DNA of 64,000 nucleotides, from the NCBI RefSeq assembly GCF_040253635.1, contig NZ_JBEJGX010000003.1, positions 3,100,001-3,164,000 of the forward strand, read 5' to 3'. The DNA comes from Streptomyces sp. Edi2. GTDB lineage: Bacteria > Actinomycetota > Actinomycetes > Streptomycetales > Streptomycetaceae. Position 1 is the first letter of the stretch; each line of letters starts with the position of its first letter. A program made the translations under genes and the position numbers. The notes under the pieces were generated by a model. That model had not been told where the DNA came from, did no database searches, and saw only the letters and a list, made by a program, of their open reading frames with translations. Shown one piece after another: positions 54,950-63,736 of this stretch.

Positions 54950-57880
54950 CTACTTCACCCGCTGCACCGTGAGCTCCGAGATCCCCGGATGCGGCTTAGG
55001 CTTGCCGTCCTTCCCCTTGGCCTGGTCACCGTGCACCACGACCCGTACGTACCGGGCCGGCGTCTTTCCCGCGTATCCGGTCCCTGACCAGTGCTTCCCG
55101 TCCCGGGAGACCTGGACGTTGTAGGACGTGGGCCGGGTGGTGTTCCAGTGCGGGGTGATCTGCCCGACGCGGGTGGTGCGGCCGAGGTCGACGGTGAGGG
55201 TGCCGTCCGCGGAGTTGGGCACCCAGGCGGTGGTGCCGTTGCCGTCCACCGCGGCGGCCGCGTACAGACCGGGCTCCTCGGAGGTCGCCTTGGCGGACGT
55301 GCAGCGGGCCGCGTTCGAGGTCGCCGCCAGATCCGGGCGGCGGGTCTTCAGGACGGCCGGCACCCCCCGGCTGACGATCTTGTCGCCCTCCGGCGTCTCG
55401 ATCCGCATCGGCGCACCGGCGGTCAGCCGCACGGTGGTCTGGTGGGCGCCGATCGCGATGTCATAGGTACGCCCCTGCCAGTGCAGGCCGCGCAGGGTGA
55501 CGCCCTGGGACAGCTGGGGCGGCAGCATCGGGTCGAGGTGTACCGCGTTCTCCCGCAGGCGCAGCCCCGTCAGCCCGTGGGTGAAGGTCTGCAGGAAGCC
55601 GCCCTTGCCGGTGAGGAAGTCCTGTGCGGGCTTGCCGGCGTGCGGGTCCGAAGCTCCGGCCTTGTCGCCGCGTGCCTCGGAGAACTGGTTGAAGGGCCCG
55701 CGGACGAACGGCTGGATGGACCGCCTCAGGTAGGTGTACGTCGAGCAGCCGGGTTCACCGATCCCGGCCGCGTCGATGGCGTGCACCGAGTCCGTCATGG
55801 CCGGGCCGTCCGGGTCGGTGTGCCCGGCGTAGAAGTCCAGGGTGCGGGCCGCCTTGGCCTGCGACATCGGCCATTCCAGCGGGTACATCAGCAGCACGGT
55901 GTCGGCCTGCTTGATGGTCGTGCCCTTGTACCCGGCGTACTGCTCGAAGATCTTCTTCTTGCTGTCGTAGGGGATGCGCAGCTTATCGGCGATGGTGTTC
56001 CAGGAGGCCGGTGCCTTTTCACCGAGGATCGCGGCGACGCGGGTGGCGTGGCGCAGCGCGGTGGCGGCGCCGGCGTTGGTGAACACCCCGTCGTTGACGC
56101 CGTTGCTGTACTCGTCCGGTCCGGCGACGTTCTTGACGGAGTAGCTGCCGTCGGCGTTGTGGGTGGCCCGCGAGGCCCAGAATTCGGCGATGCCCTTGAG
56201 GACCGGCCAGCCACGGGACTTCAGCCAGGCGGTGTCCTTGGTGGCGAGGTAGTACTGCCAGGTGGCGAGGGAGATGTCGCCCATGAGGTGGTTCTGGGTC
56301 TTGCAGTGCGGCGGGTCCCAGCTGTGGCACTCGTTCCACAGATCGCCCTTGCTGCCGCTGGTCCAGGGGTAGAACAGCCCCTTGTAGCCCAGCTTCTCGG
56401 CGTTGGCGCGGGCCCCGGCCCGGGTCTTGTAGCGGTAGTCGACGATCGACTTGGCGAGTTCGGGGTGGGCGGCGAGCAGGCCCGGGTACATCCAGGTCTC
56501 GGCGTCCCAGAAGACCTCACCGGCGTAGTTGTCGCTGGTCAGGCCGGTGGGACCGATGCTGTTGTCACTGCCGGCGCGGGTGGAGGACAGCAGTCCGTAC
56601 TGCGCCGAGCGCACCCAGGACTGCAGATCGCGCTTGCCCCGCACCTCGATGTCGCTGCGCCACAGCCGCTTCCAGGCGGCGGCGTGCCGGGCGAAGAGGG
56701 CGTCCCAGCCGCGGCCGGCGGCCCGGCGCGAGGCCGCGTCGGCGGCGGCGCGCGGGGAGCGGGAGGTGAGTGCGGTGTCCACGCCGACGTACTTGGTCAG
56801 CTCGTACGAGCGGCCGCTGCGGACCGGGAAGGAGACCCGCTGCCGGTTGCTGAGCTTGTCCGCCCGCGGCGCCGGTCCGGGGCGGCCCGCGCGCACCCCG
56901 GGGCCGGTGCGCAGGGTCGAGGCCACTGCGCCCTCGGTCTTCGTCCCGTCCGTGCGGAACCCGACGTCCATGGTGCGGCCGGACTCCTGGCCGCCGCCGG
57001 ATTCCTTGCCGCCGGATTCCTTACCGACAGTGCCCTGGCCGCCGGATTCCTTGCCACCGGTGTCCTTGCCGGCAGTGCCCTGGCCGCCGCCGGACCCGGT
57101 GCCGGACGCCGTCATCCGGCGGGCGCCACGGCCGTCGAGGCGGTCGGTGACGGCGGCGTCGCCGCTCCAGTGGGGCGTCATCCGCAGGCGTACGGCGCCG
57201 GTGTGGGCGTCGTTGCGGTCGGTGAGCACGTCGTAGACCAGGTCGGTGACACGGCCGTCGGCGGCCGTCCAGGTCAGCGAGGTGCGGACGAATCCGCAGC
57301 GCAGCGAGAGCGTCTGGCGGTAGTGCGAGATCCGGCCGGGTGCGGTGGCGGAGGAGAAGGTGTCGGGGTGCGCGCCGCCGGCGCTGACATCGAGGGTGGT
57401 CCAGGTGGGGAGGGCGGCGATGGCCTGCCGGCCCTTCACGCTCTTGGGTCCCTCGGCGTACAGGCCGGAGACGAAGGAACCGTCGTACTCCGGCGTCTTC
57501 AGCGGCCAGCCGGTCGTGCCGCCGGGCGCGGCGTAGCCGGTGCCGTTGGGCGGCACCCGCTGTCCGAGGTAGCCGTTGCCGACGAAGGCGTGATGGCTGT
57601 CCTTGGGGTCGATCTTGCTGCTGGTGGCGGTCCAGCCGTCGCTGCCGTCGCCCTTCATGCAGGGGCCCTGGGCGCCGCCGGCCCGCTGTGGTGCGGGCGC
57701 CGGTGCGGAGGCGGAGGCCGAGACGGGCGCGAGGATCGCGACCAGGGCCGTGGCGAGCAGTGGGGCGACCAGCCTGCGGGAGCGGGGCGCCACCGGCCGG
57801 GATGGTTGCCCGGCCGCGGGAGAGTGCTCCGCCGGGGGCTGCGGGGGCGGGTCCACGGGGTGCTGTGCCGAATGTTCCAT
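54950..57880 (-). CDS. Secreted GH65 acid-trehalase-like hydrolase with discoidin (F5/8C) domain
   Basis: 976 residues. The N-terminus has a long charged Pro-rich lead, then a hydrophobic segment (LVAPLLATALVAILAPVSASA), so export is likely. The GH65 part has FVGNGYLGQRVPP, GEVFWDAETWMYPGLL, and the catalytic Glu in VAGPDEYSNGVNDGVFTN, all as in vacuolar-type acid trehalases. Residues about 265-305 are a Gly/Lys/Glu/Ser repeat (KESGGQGTVGKESGG) inserted between conserved strands. Residues about 840-976 are an F5/8C carbohydrate-binding domain (AVDGNGTTAWVPN, TYVxVSRDG-like VQVSRDGKHW, ARYVRVVVHG). Substrate: trehalose or another alpha-linked disaccharide. Confidence 0.88.
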   Translation of the reverse strand: MEHSAQHPVDPPPQPPAEHSPAAGQPSRPVAPRSRRLVAPLLATALVAILAPVSASASAPAPAPQRAGGAQGPCMKGDGSDGWTATSSKIDPKDSHHAFVGNGYLGQRVPPNGTGYAAPGGTTGWPLKTPEYDGSFVSGLYAEGPKSVKGRQAIAALPTWTTLDVSAGGAHPDTFSSATAPGRISHYRQTLSLRCGFVRTSLTWTAADGRVTDLVYDVLTDRNDAHTGAVRLRMTPHWSGDAAVTDRLDGRGARRMTASGTGSGGGQGTAGKDTGGKESGGQGTVGKESGGKESGGGQESGRTMDVGFRTDGTKTEGAVASTLRTGPGVRAGRPGPAPRADKLSNRQRVSFPVRSGRSYELTKYVGVDTALTSRSPRAAADAASRRAAGRGWDALFARHAAAWKRLWRSDIEVRGKRDLQSWVRSAQYGLLSSTRAGSDNSIGPTGLTSDNYAGEVFWDAETWMYPGLLAAHPELAKSIVDYRYKTRAGARANAEKLGYKGLFYPWTSGSKGDLWNECHSWDPPHCKTQNHLMGDISLATWQYYLATKDTAWLKSRGWPVLKGIAEFWASRATHNADGSYSVKNVAGPDEYSNGVNDGVFTNAGAATALRHATRVAAILGEKAPASWNTIADKLRIPYDSKKKIFEQYAGYKGTTIKQADTVLLMYPLEWPMSQAKAARTLDFYAGHTDPDGPAMTDSVHAIDAAGIGEPGCSTYTYLRRSIQPFVRGPFNQFSEARGDKAGASDPHAGKPAQDFLTGKGGFLQTFTHGLTGLRLRENAVHLDPMLPPQLSQGVTLRGLHWQGRTYDIAIGAHQTTVRLTAGAPMRIETPEGDKIVSRGVPAVLKTRRPDLAATSNAARCTSAKATSEEPGLYAAAAVDGNGTTAWVPNSADGTLTVDLGRTTRVGQITPHWNTTRPTSYNVQVSRDGKHWSGTGYAGKTPARYVRVVVHGDQAKGKDGKPKPHPGISELTVQRVK

Positions 57881-58071
57881 GGTTCTCCGTCGTATGTGCG
57901 CGCCCGTGCCGCATTACCGCGGCACGGACATCACCTTGAACATCATCAGGCCCCCGCCTGCACGGCACCCTAGGCCGGTTCCCCCGTTCGGGTCACGGCC
58001 TTCCGGCCACGAAATTGTCCGGACGCCCCCGTAGCACCACCCCCATGGATCACGCGGACCCTGACTGCGGC

Positions 58072-58095
58072 TACACTTTTAGACTGACCAGTCAG
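58072..58095 (+). promoter_or_regulatory. Promoter and TetR-type operator of the ATPase-YhgE-TetR operon
   Basis: TACACT (58072-58077) is a probable -10 box; no good -35 is seen. The palindrome CTGACCAGTCAG (58084-58095) overlaps the expected start of transcription and is the likely target of the TetR encoded at the end of the operon. Confidence 0.6.
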
Positions 58096-58116
58096 ATCAA
58101 AAGGGGAGGGGTGTTT

Positions 58117-59004
58117 GTGAACACCACCCGCCAGGGGGCGGCGGTCGACGCCAGGGGGATCGGAGTGGAGGGCCCGAGAGGGTGGGCCTTCCAGGGCATC
58201 GACATCTCCGCACAACCGGGCACCCTGATCGCGGTCGAGGGCTCGTCGGGCTCCGGCCGCACCTGTCTGCTGCTGGCCCTCACCGGCCGGATGCGGATCA
58301 CCGAGGGCACGGCGACGGTCGCCGGGCTCCCGCTGCCCCAGCGGATGGGTACGGTGCGCAGCCGTAGCGCCATCGCCCACGTACCGGGCGTCGTCGACCT
58401 CGAACCGGCCCTCACGGTCGGCGAACACCTCAGGGAGCAGGCCCTGCTGGGCCACCGCTTCCAGGGCCTCGGTGCCTCGCTCCCTTGGGGCAAGCGCCAC
58501 AAGGAGGCCACCCGGGCCCGGGTCGACGCCGCCCTCGCTGCCGTCCGGCTCGACCCCGCCACCCTGCCCAAGGGGCTGCGGACGGCCGTACGCGATCTGG
58601 AGCGGATCGAGGCGCTGCGGCTCTCCGTCGCGCTCGGGATCATGCACGGCCCGCAGTTGCTGGCCGTCGACGATGTGGACCTCAAGCTCTCCGAGGCCGA
58701 ACGCGCCCAGGCCTGGCAGATGTTGCGGGACCTCGCGCTGGAGGGCACCACCGTCGTGGCGGCCGGCAGCGACGCACCGGCGGACACCCTGACCGTCCGC
58801 ACCACGCGGGCCAAGCCCGCAGCCGCCACCCCCGCCCCCGTCAAGGACGAGCCCTCCAGCCCCGTCGAGGACGAACCCTCCGCCCCCGTCAAGGACGCAC
58901 CCCGCACCGCCGAGCAGGACGAGCACCGGGCTCCCGTCCAGGACGCGCCCCACACCACCGAGGAGGAAGCAGCGCATGCGTTCGCCGAGACTGGCCGCGC
59001 TTGA
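58117..59004 (+). CDS. ABC ATPase-like protein with degenerate catalytic motifs
   Basis: 295 residues from GTG 58117 after AAGGGGAGGG. The fold of an ABC ATPase is clear (LIAVEGSSGSGRTCLLLALTGRM, VPGVVDLEPALTVGEHLREQ), but Walker A has Arg for Lys (GSSGSGRT), no LSGGQ signature is present (the place reads VRDLERIEALRLSVAL), and Walker B is LLAVDDVDL with Asp in place of Glu. Weak or no ATP hydrolysis is expected; it may be a regulatory subunit. The C-terminal 55 residues are a Pro/Val/Asp/Glu repeat (PAPVKDEPSSPVEDEPSAPV). It overlaps the YhgE/Pip gene by 29 bp. Confidence 0.75.
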   Translation: MNTTRQGAAVDARGIGVEGPRGWAFQGIDISAQPGTLIAVEGSSGSGRTCLLLALTGRMRITEGTATVAGLPLPQRMGTVRSRSAIAHVPGVVDLEPALTVGEHLREQALLGHRFQGLGASLPWGKRHKEATRARVDAALAAVRLDPATLPKGLRTAVRDLERIEALRLSVALGIMHGPQLLAVDDVDLKLSEAERAQAWQMLRDLALEGTTVVAAGSDAPADTLTVRTTRAKPAAATPAPVKDEPSSPVEDEPSAPVKDAPRTAEQDEHRAPVQDAPHTTEEEAAHAFAETGRA

Positions 59005-61096
59005 GCTCAAGCGGTTCGGCAGGGGAAAGCTTCCCCGCCTGGGCCTGGTCGCCCTGATGCTGATCCCGCTGCTCTACGGGGCCCTGTACCTGTGCTCCTT
59101 CTGGGACCCCTACAGCCGCCTGGACAAGATCCCGGTGGCCCTCGTCAACGAGGACCAGGGCGCCACCACCGGCGGCAAGAAGATCACCGCGGGCGACGAC
59201 CTGTCCGAGAACCTCAAGGACAGCAAGAAGTTCCACTGGGAGGACGTCAGCTCCGCGGACGCCGCCAAGGGCGTCGAGAACGGCACGTACTACCTCTCGC
59301 TGACCGTCCCCGGGGACTTCAGCAAGCGGATCGTCTCCAGCTCCGGTGACACCCCGCAGACCGGCGCGCTCAAGGTCCGTACGAACGACGCCAACAACTA
59401 CGTCGTCGGCTCGATCTCCAAGACGGTCTTCTCCGAGGTCCGCGCGAAGACCTCGGCCACCTCGGCGCGGGCCATGCTCGACAAGATCTTCATCTCGTTC
59501 TCCGATCTGCACGACAAGACCGCCGAGGCGGCGGACGGGGCCGGGAAGGTGGACAAGGGGGTCGGCTCGGCCAAGAAGGGCTCCGGTGACCTCGCGAACG
59601 GCCTCGGCAAGCTCAACGACGGCGCCGGCAAGGTCAGTCAGGGCGCCGGTGACCTGAGCAAGGGCGCCGCGACGGCCGTCGCCAAGGCCCGGCAGCTCAG
59701 CGCGGGCGCGGGCCAGGTCGCCGACGGCACCCAGCAGCTCGCCGAGAAGGTCCACGGCCTGGCCAAGAAGGACCTGCCCTACCTGCGCGAACACGGCAAG
59801 GAGATCGGTGCGGGCGCGGCTTTCGTCGCCCACGCCACCGAGACCCTCGACGACGTCCTCGACACCCTGCCGGGCGACTCCGCCAAGGCCGCCACCCAGG
59901 CCCGCAAGAACGCCGACAACGCCGCGGAGATCTACCAGGAGCGCTGTGGCGCGCTGCTGGACACCGACCCCGACTGCACCAAATTGAAGGCGCTCGCGGA
60001 CGGCAGCAAGGTGGCCGCCGACGCGGCGGAGAAGGTCAACGACGCCGTCGCCGGGGCGGACTTCGGGCCGATCCGCAGCAAGCTGCACGAGGTGCACCAG
60101 GGCGCGGAGATGGTCGCCGAGCAGGCACCGGGTATCGGGCAGCGCGCGGACACCGCGATCCGTCAGATCAACCAGCTCAACGCCGGTGCCCACAAGGTCT
60201 CCCAGGGCGCGGGCCTGTTCGCCGACGGCATCGGCACCCTCGCCGACGGCGCGGGCAAGGTCGCCGACGGCGCCGGCAAGGTCCACACCGGCGTCGGCGA
60301 CGCCAAGGACGGCGCGGTCAAGCTCACCGGCGGCCTCTTCAAGCTCAAGGACGGCACCAACCAGCTGGCCGACGGGCTGCACGACGGCGTCGCCAAGATC
60401 CCGGACTACAACAAGAAGGACCGCGACGCCCGCACCGAGGTGATGTCCGACCCGGTCGAGCTGGCCGCCAAGTCGATGCACAAGGCGCCCAACTACGGCA
60501 CCGGCCTGGCGCCGTACTTCATCCCGCTCTCCCTCTGGGTCGGCGCGATGGTCGCGTTCATGCTGCTCCAGCCGCTGGGCAAACGCGCACTGGCCGCGGG
60601 CGCCCCGGGCTGGCGGATCGCCCTCGGCTCCTGGCTGCCGGCCTACGCCATCGGCGTGGTGCAGGTACTGGCCCTGATGGCCGTCCTGCACTGGGGCCTC
60701 GGCCTGGAGATGGCCCGCTCGGCCGGCACCGTCGGCTTCCTGCTGCTGGCCACGGCCTGCTTCACGGCCATCATCCAGCTGCTGGGCGCGTTCTTCGGCC
60801 CGGCCGGCCGGGTGCTGACCCTGGTCGTGCTGATGCTCCAGCTGACCTCGGCGGGCGGCACCTACCCGGTGCAGACCAGCCCCGGGTTCTTCGCCGCCAT
60901 CCACCCGTTCCTGCCGATGAGTTACGTGGTCGACGGTCTGCGCCGGCTGATCACCGGTGGTGACCTCGCCATCGTCCAGCAGGGCTGTGTGGTCCTGGTG
61001 GTCTTCACCGTCGGCGCGCTGGCGCTCACCGCCCTCGCGGCGCGCAGCCGGCAGGTCGTACGGATGAAGGACCTGCACCCGGAACTCAGCCTGTGA
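58976..61096 (+). CDS. YhgE/Pip-type membrane protein (phage-infection-protein family)
   Basis: 706 residues. One N-terminal helix (LGLVALMLIPLLYGALYL, about 22-40), then a large extracytoplasmic part (45-500) with KIPVALVNEDQGA, FHWEDVSSADAAKGVENGTYY, and many Gly-Ala repeats of the type DGAGKVSQGAGDLSKGA and DGAGKVADGAGKV, then five or so helices (about 510-690). This is the usual YhgE/Pip layout; homologues in other genera take part in export of WXG-like substrates, lipids or phage adsorption. The start overlaps the ATPase-like gene; RBS GAGGAGGA. The stop overlaps the TetR start (GTGA). Confidence 0.88.
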   Translation: MRSPRLAALELKRFGRGKLPRLGLVALMLIPLLYGALYLCSFWDPYSRLDKIPVALVNEDQGATTGGKKITAGDDLSENLKDSKKFHWEDVSSADAAKGVENGTYYLSLTVPGDFSKRIVSSSGDTPQTGALKVRTNDANNYVVGSISKTVFSEVRAKTSATSARAMLDKIFISFSDLHDKTAEAADGAGKVDKGVGSAKKGSGDLANGLGKLNDGAGKVSQGAGDLSKGAATAVAKARQLSAGAGQVADGTQQLAEKVHGLAKKDLPYLREHGKEIGAGAAFVAHATETLDDVLDTLPGDSAKAATQARKNADNAAEIYQERCGALLDTDPDCTKLKALADGSKVAADAAEKVNDAVAGADFGPIRSKLHEVHQGAEMVAEQAPGIGQRADTAIRQINQLNAGAHKVSQGAGLFADGIGTLADGAGKVADGAGKVHTGVGDAKDGAVKLTGGLFKLKDGTNQLADGLHDGVAKIPDYNKKDRDARTEVMSDPVELAAKSMHKAPNYGTGLAPYFIPLSLWVGAMVAFMLLQPLGKRALAAGAPGWRIALGSWLPAYAIGVVQVLALMAVLHWGLGLEMARSAGTVGFLLLATACFTAIIQLLGAFFGPAGRVLTLVVLMLQLTSAGGTYPVQTSPGFFAAIHPFLPMSYVVDGLRRLITGGDLAIVQQGCVVLVVFTVGALALTALAARSRQVVRMKDLHPELSL

Positions 61097-61758
61097 GCGT
61101 GCTCCCGGGGCCCCGGGGCGGTGCCGTCGACGGCACCGCCCCGGGGGCTTCCCCCGTCACCCGCCGCACCTCGACGCGCCGCCGGCTCTTCGACGCCGCC
61201 GTGACCCTCATCGCGGAACAGGGCTTCTCCGCCACCACCGTCGACGAGATCGCCGACCGGGCCGGCGTCGCCAAGGGCACCGTCTACTACAACTTCGCCA
61301 GCAAGAACGTCCTCTACGAGGAGCTGCTGCGGGACGGCATCGACCTGCTCGCCGACTCGCTGCGCCGGGCCGCCGACACCACGGCCGCCCGCGGCGGCAC
61401 CCGGGTCGACGCCCTGGACGCCATGATCCGCGCGGGCCTGGACTTCATCGCCTGCTCCCCCGCCCTCATCCAGCTCTACGTCGCCGAACTGTGGCGCACC
61501 AACCGCACCTGGCGCGACACCCTCACCTCGGTACGCGGCCGCGCCCAGTCCGTCGTCGAGTCCGTCCTGCGCGACGCCGTGGAGACCGGCGAACTCTCCG
61601 ACGAGCTCGACATCCCCCTCACCGCCTCCGCGCTCCTGGGCATGGTCCTGGTGGCCGCCCTGGACTGGCAGTCCTTCCAGCCGGACCGCTCCGTAGAGGA
61701 CGTGCATGCGGCGCTGTCGCGGCTGCTGCAGGGGCGGGTGGGGGCCGGCGCGCGGTAG
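61093..61758 (+). CDS. TetR-family regulator of the ATPase-YhgE operon
   Basis: 221 residues from GTG 61093, overlapping the YhgE stop by 4 bp. The HTH is LFDAAVTLIAEQGFSATTVDEIADRAGVAKGTVYYNFASK (quoted in part: TVDEIADRAGVAKGTVYYNF), followed by a C-terminal ligand-binding domain. About 25 residues precede the HTH. Being last in the operon, it probably represses the promoter at 58072-58095 in a feedback loop. Confidence 0.88.
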   Translation: MSVLPGPRGGAVDGTAPGASPVTRRTSTRRRLFDAAVTLIAEQGFSATTVDEIADRAGVAKGTVYYNFASKNVLYEELLRDGIDLLADSLRRAADTTAARGGTRVDALDAMIRAGLDFIACSPALIQLYVAELWRTNRTWRDTLTSVRGRAQSVVESVLRDAVETGELSDELDIPLTASALLGMVLVAALDWQSFQPDRSVEDVHAALSRLLQGRVGAGAR

Positions 61759-61792
61759 GGCGCTCCCGCCCCGCGGCACGGCTGCCGCACGA

Positions 61793-61836
61793 AGGCCGGC
61801 CCGGTCGTGGACAGGTGTCCACGACCGGGCCGGCCT
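61793..61836. terminator. Bidirectional terminator, perfect 21-bp stem
   Basis: Arms 61793-61813 and 61816-61836 are fully complementary around GG. It lies between the TetR gene and the convergent YVTN/IPT gene and can serve both. Confidence 0.9.
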
Positions 61837-61891
61837 CACGCATACCGCTCTCACACATAGCGGCTCAGCCGGCCGGTGACCGGGCGGGGGG

Positions 61892-63460
61892 TCAGGGTTC
61901 GACGACTCCCGCGTGCGCGCTGGACGGCGACAGGATGGCTGTCGGGGTGGTCGCTCCGGCGAAGGAGGCGTCGTAGCCACCGTTGGCGAGGATGTACACC
62001 AGGATGACCGTCTCGTTGAACCGGGCGACGCCCTGGGCGTCGGTGACCGCGGTGCCCATGAGGTTGCCGCCGACGCTGAACACGATGGTCTGGCCGGGCA
62101 CGGGCAGACCGGTGGCCTGGTCGGTCAGCGTGGCGGTCAGGAACGGGAAGTACACGTGCGGCGGGAACAGCTTCGACAGCGCCGGGGTCGCGGTCAGCGT
62201 GGTGGCGTGGACGGGGAGCAGGTAGGTGAAGCCACCCACCAGCGTGGCGCTGCCACCGGGCGTGGTGACGGTGACGTCCGCGGGACCGGCCGCGCCGGGC
62301 GGGGTGACGAAGGTGAGCTGGGTGCCGGTTGCGTTGACGGTCACCCCGGTGGCGGGGTTGCCGCCGACGTCGACACTCGCCCCGGTCAGGTTGGTGCCGG
62401 TGATCGTCACCATCGTGCCGCCCGCGATGGGCCCTTGGTTGGGGACGATGCTGGTCAGTGTCGGGTCGAATTGGATGACGCTGACGTTGTTCCCGTTGAT
62501 GTTGCTGACGTAGACCTTGTTGTTGGGGGCGACCGTCACGGCGATCGGTCCGGCGCCGACGGGGATCGGGGCGCCGACGACGGTGTTGGTGGCGGTGTCG
62601 AACACCGTCACGTTGTTCGCCGCCCGGTTGGAGGTGTAGGCCATCCCGTCGGCGCCGACCGCGATTCCCCACGGCTGGTTGCCGACGGCGATCGGGGCGC
62701 CGACGACGGTGTTGCTGATGGTGTTGATCACCGTCACGGTGTTCGACCCGATGTTGGCGACGTAGGCGTTGCCGTTGGGGGCGATCGCCACGAAGTTCGG
62801 CTGGGCGCCGACGGGGATCGGGGCGCCGATGACGGTGTTGGTGGCGGTGTTGATCACCGTCACGGTGTTCGATCCCCGGTTGGTGACGTAGGCGTTGCCG
62901 TTGGGGGCGACCGCGATCCCGACCGGCTGGGCGCCGACGGCGATCGGGGCCCCGACGACGGTGTTGGTGGTGGTGTCGATCACCGTCACGGTGTTCGCGG
63001 CGAAGTTGGTGACGTAGACGCGTCCGCCGGGGACGGCCGCCACCACGGCCGGCTGGTTGCCGACGGCGATCGGGGCGCCGATGACGGTGTTGGTGGTGGT
63101 GTCGATCACGGACACCGTGTTCGACCCGCTGTTGGGGACGTAGGCGTTGCCGTTGGGGGCGACCGTCAGCCAGACCGGCGTACCGCCGACGCCGATCGGG
63201 CCGCCGATGACGGTGTCCGTGGTGGTGTTGATCGCCGACACGTTGGCCGACCCGGAGTTGGCGACGTAGAGGTCGCTGCTGGGGGCGATCGCCAGCCCGA
63301 CCGGGTTGTTGCCGACGGGGATCGACGTGACGGCAAGGAAGAGGTGCGCCGGGGCTGCCGCCCGGCTCATCTCTCCCGCCCCGGCGGCCGACGGCACCTG
63401 GCCGGGGAGGAGAGCTGTCGCCAGCAGTTCCTGCAGCGGTGACTGAACGCTAGTACTCAT
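61892..63460 (-). CDS. YVTN beta-propeller plus IPT/TIG protein
   Basis: 522 residues. Residues about 50-345 are seven or eight propeller blades of about 41 residues, each with the pattern SNTVTVIDTTTNTVVGAPI and GIAVAPNGNAYVTN. Residues 350-430 are an IPT/TIG domain (IVPNQGPIAGGTMVTITGTNL ... GGFTYL). Residues 430-522 look like an Ig-like Big_1/invasin-type domain (TLTDQATGLPVPGQTIVFSVGG). The fold suggests a binding or scaffold role outside the cell, but no signal peptide is seen in the first 40 residues. ATG 63460 follows AAGGGG. The IPT domain is similar in style to the protein at 3501-4313. Confidence 0.85.
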   Translation of the reverse strand: MSTSVQSPLQELLATALLPGQVPSAAGAGEMSRAAAPAHLFLAVTSIPVGNNPVGLAIAPSSDLYVANSGSANVSAINTTTDTVIGGPIGVGGTPVWLTVAPNGNAYVPNSGSNTVSVIDTTTNTVIGAPIAVGNQPAVVAAVPGGRVYVTNFAANTVTVIDTTTNTVVGAPIAVGAQPVGIAVAPNGNAYVTNRGSNTVTVINTATNTVIGAPIPVGAQPNFVAIAPNGNAYVANIGSNTVTVINTISNTVVGAPIAVGNQPWGIAVGADGMAYTSNRAANNVTVFDTATNTVVGAPIPVGAGPIAVTVAPNNKVYVSNINGNNVSVIQFDPTLTSIVPNQGPIAGGTMVTITGTNLTGASVDVGGNPATGVTVNATGTQLTFVTPPGAAGPADVTVTTPGGSATLVGGFTYLLPVHATTLTATPALSKLFPPHVYFPFLTATLTDQATGLPVPGQTIVFSVGGNLMGTAVTDAQGVARFNETVILVYILANGGYDASFAGATTPTAILSPSSAHAGVVEP

Positions 63461-63658
63461 GTGGACCCCTTCGATGGGGGCCACCCCGGACCTGGCACCC
63501 CCGGGCGGGGAGCGGCACACGTCCGTCGGTCCCTGTCCGGGGCACCACAACCACCACGACAGACCGCAGGTTCACCACAACACGGCGGGCTGCGCACCCC
63601 GAGGAGGGATGGGCAGCCCGTTTGGTTCGGTAGGGGCTGCATGCCCACCCGGCAAGGC

Positions 63659-63736
63659 GGCGAAACCTCCAGGGGCTCAGTGGAGATGTCAGGGCCCGGT
63701 GGAGACTTCAGAGTCCGGCGGAGACTTCAGGAGTCC
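63659..63736. repeat. 19-20-bp tandem repeat, 4 copies, containing the stop of the ThDP enzyme gene
   Basis: Units 63659-63678, 63679-63697, 63698-63716 and 63717-63736. The last contains the final codons and stop (63727-63729) of the minus-strand gene. Consensus GGTGGAGACTTCAGAGTCC. Confidence 0.93.

Noticed and set aside
63457..63648. A 63-residue frame downstream of the ThDP enzyme stop
   Set aside because: It is the open continuation of that gene's frame past its stop into the 5' region of the YVTN gene; no ribosome binding site or homology.
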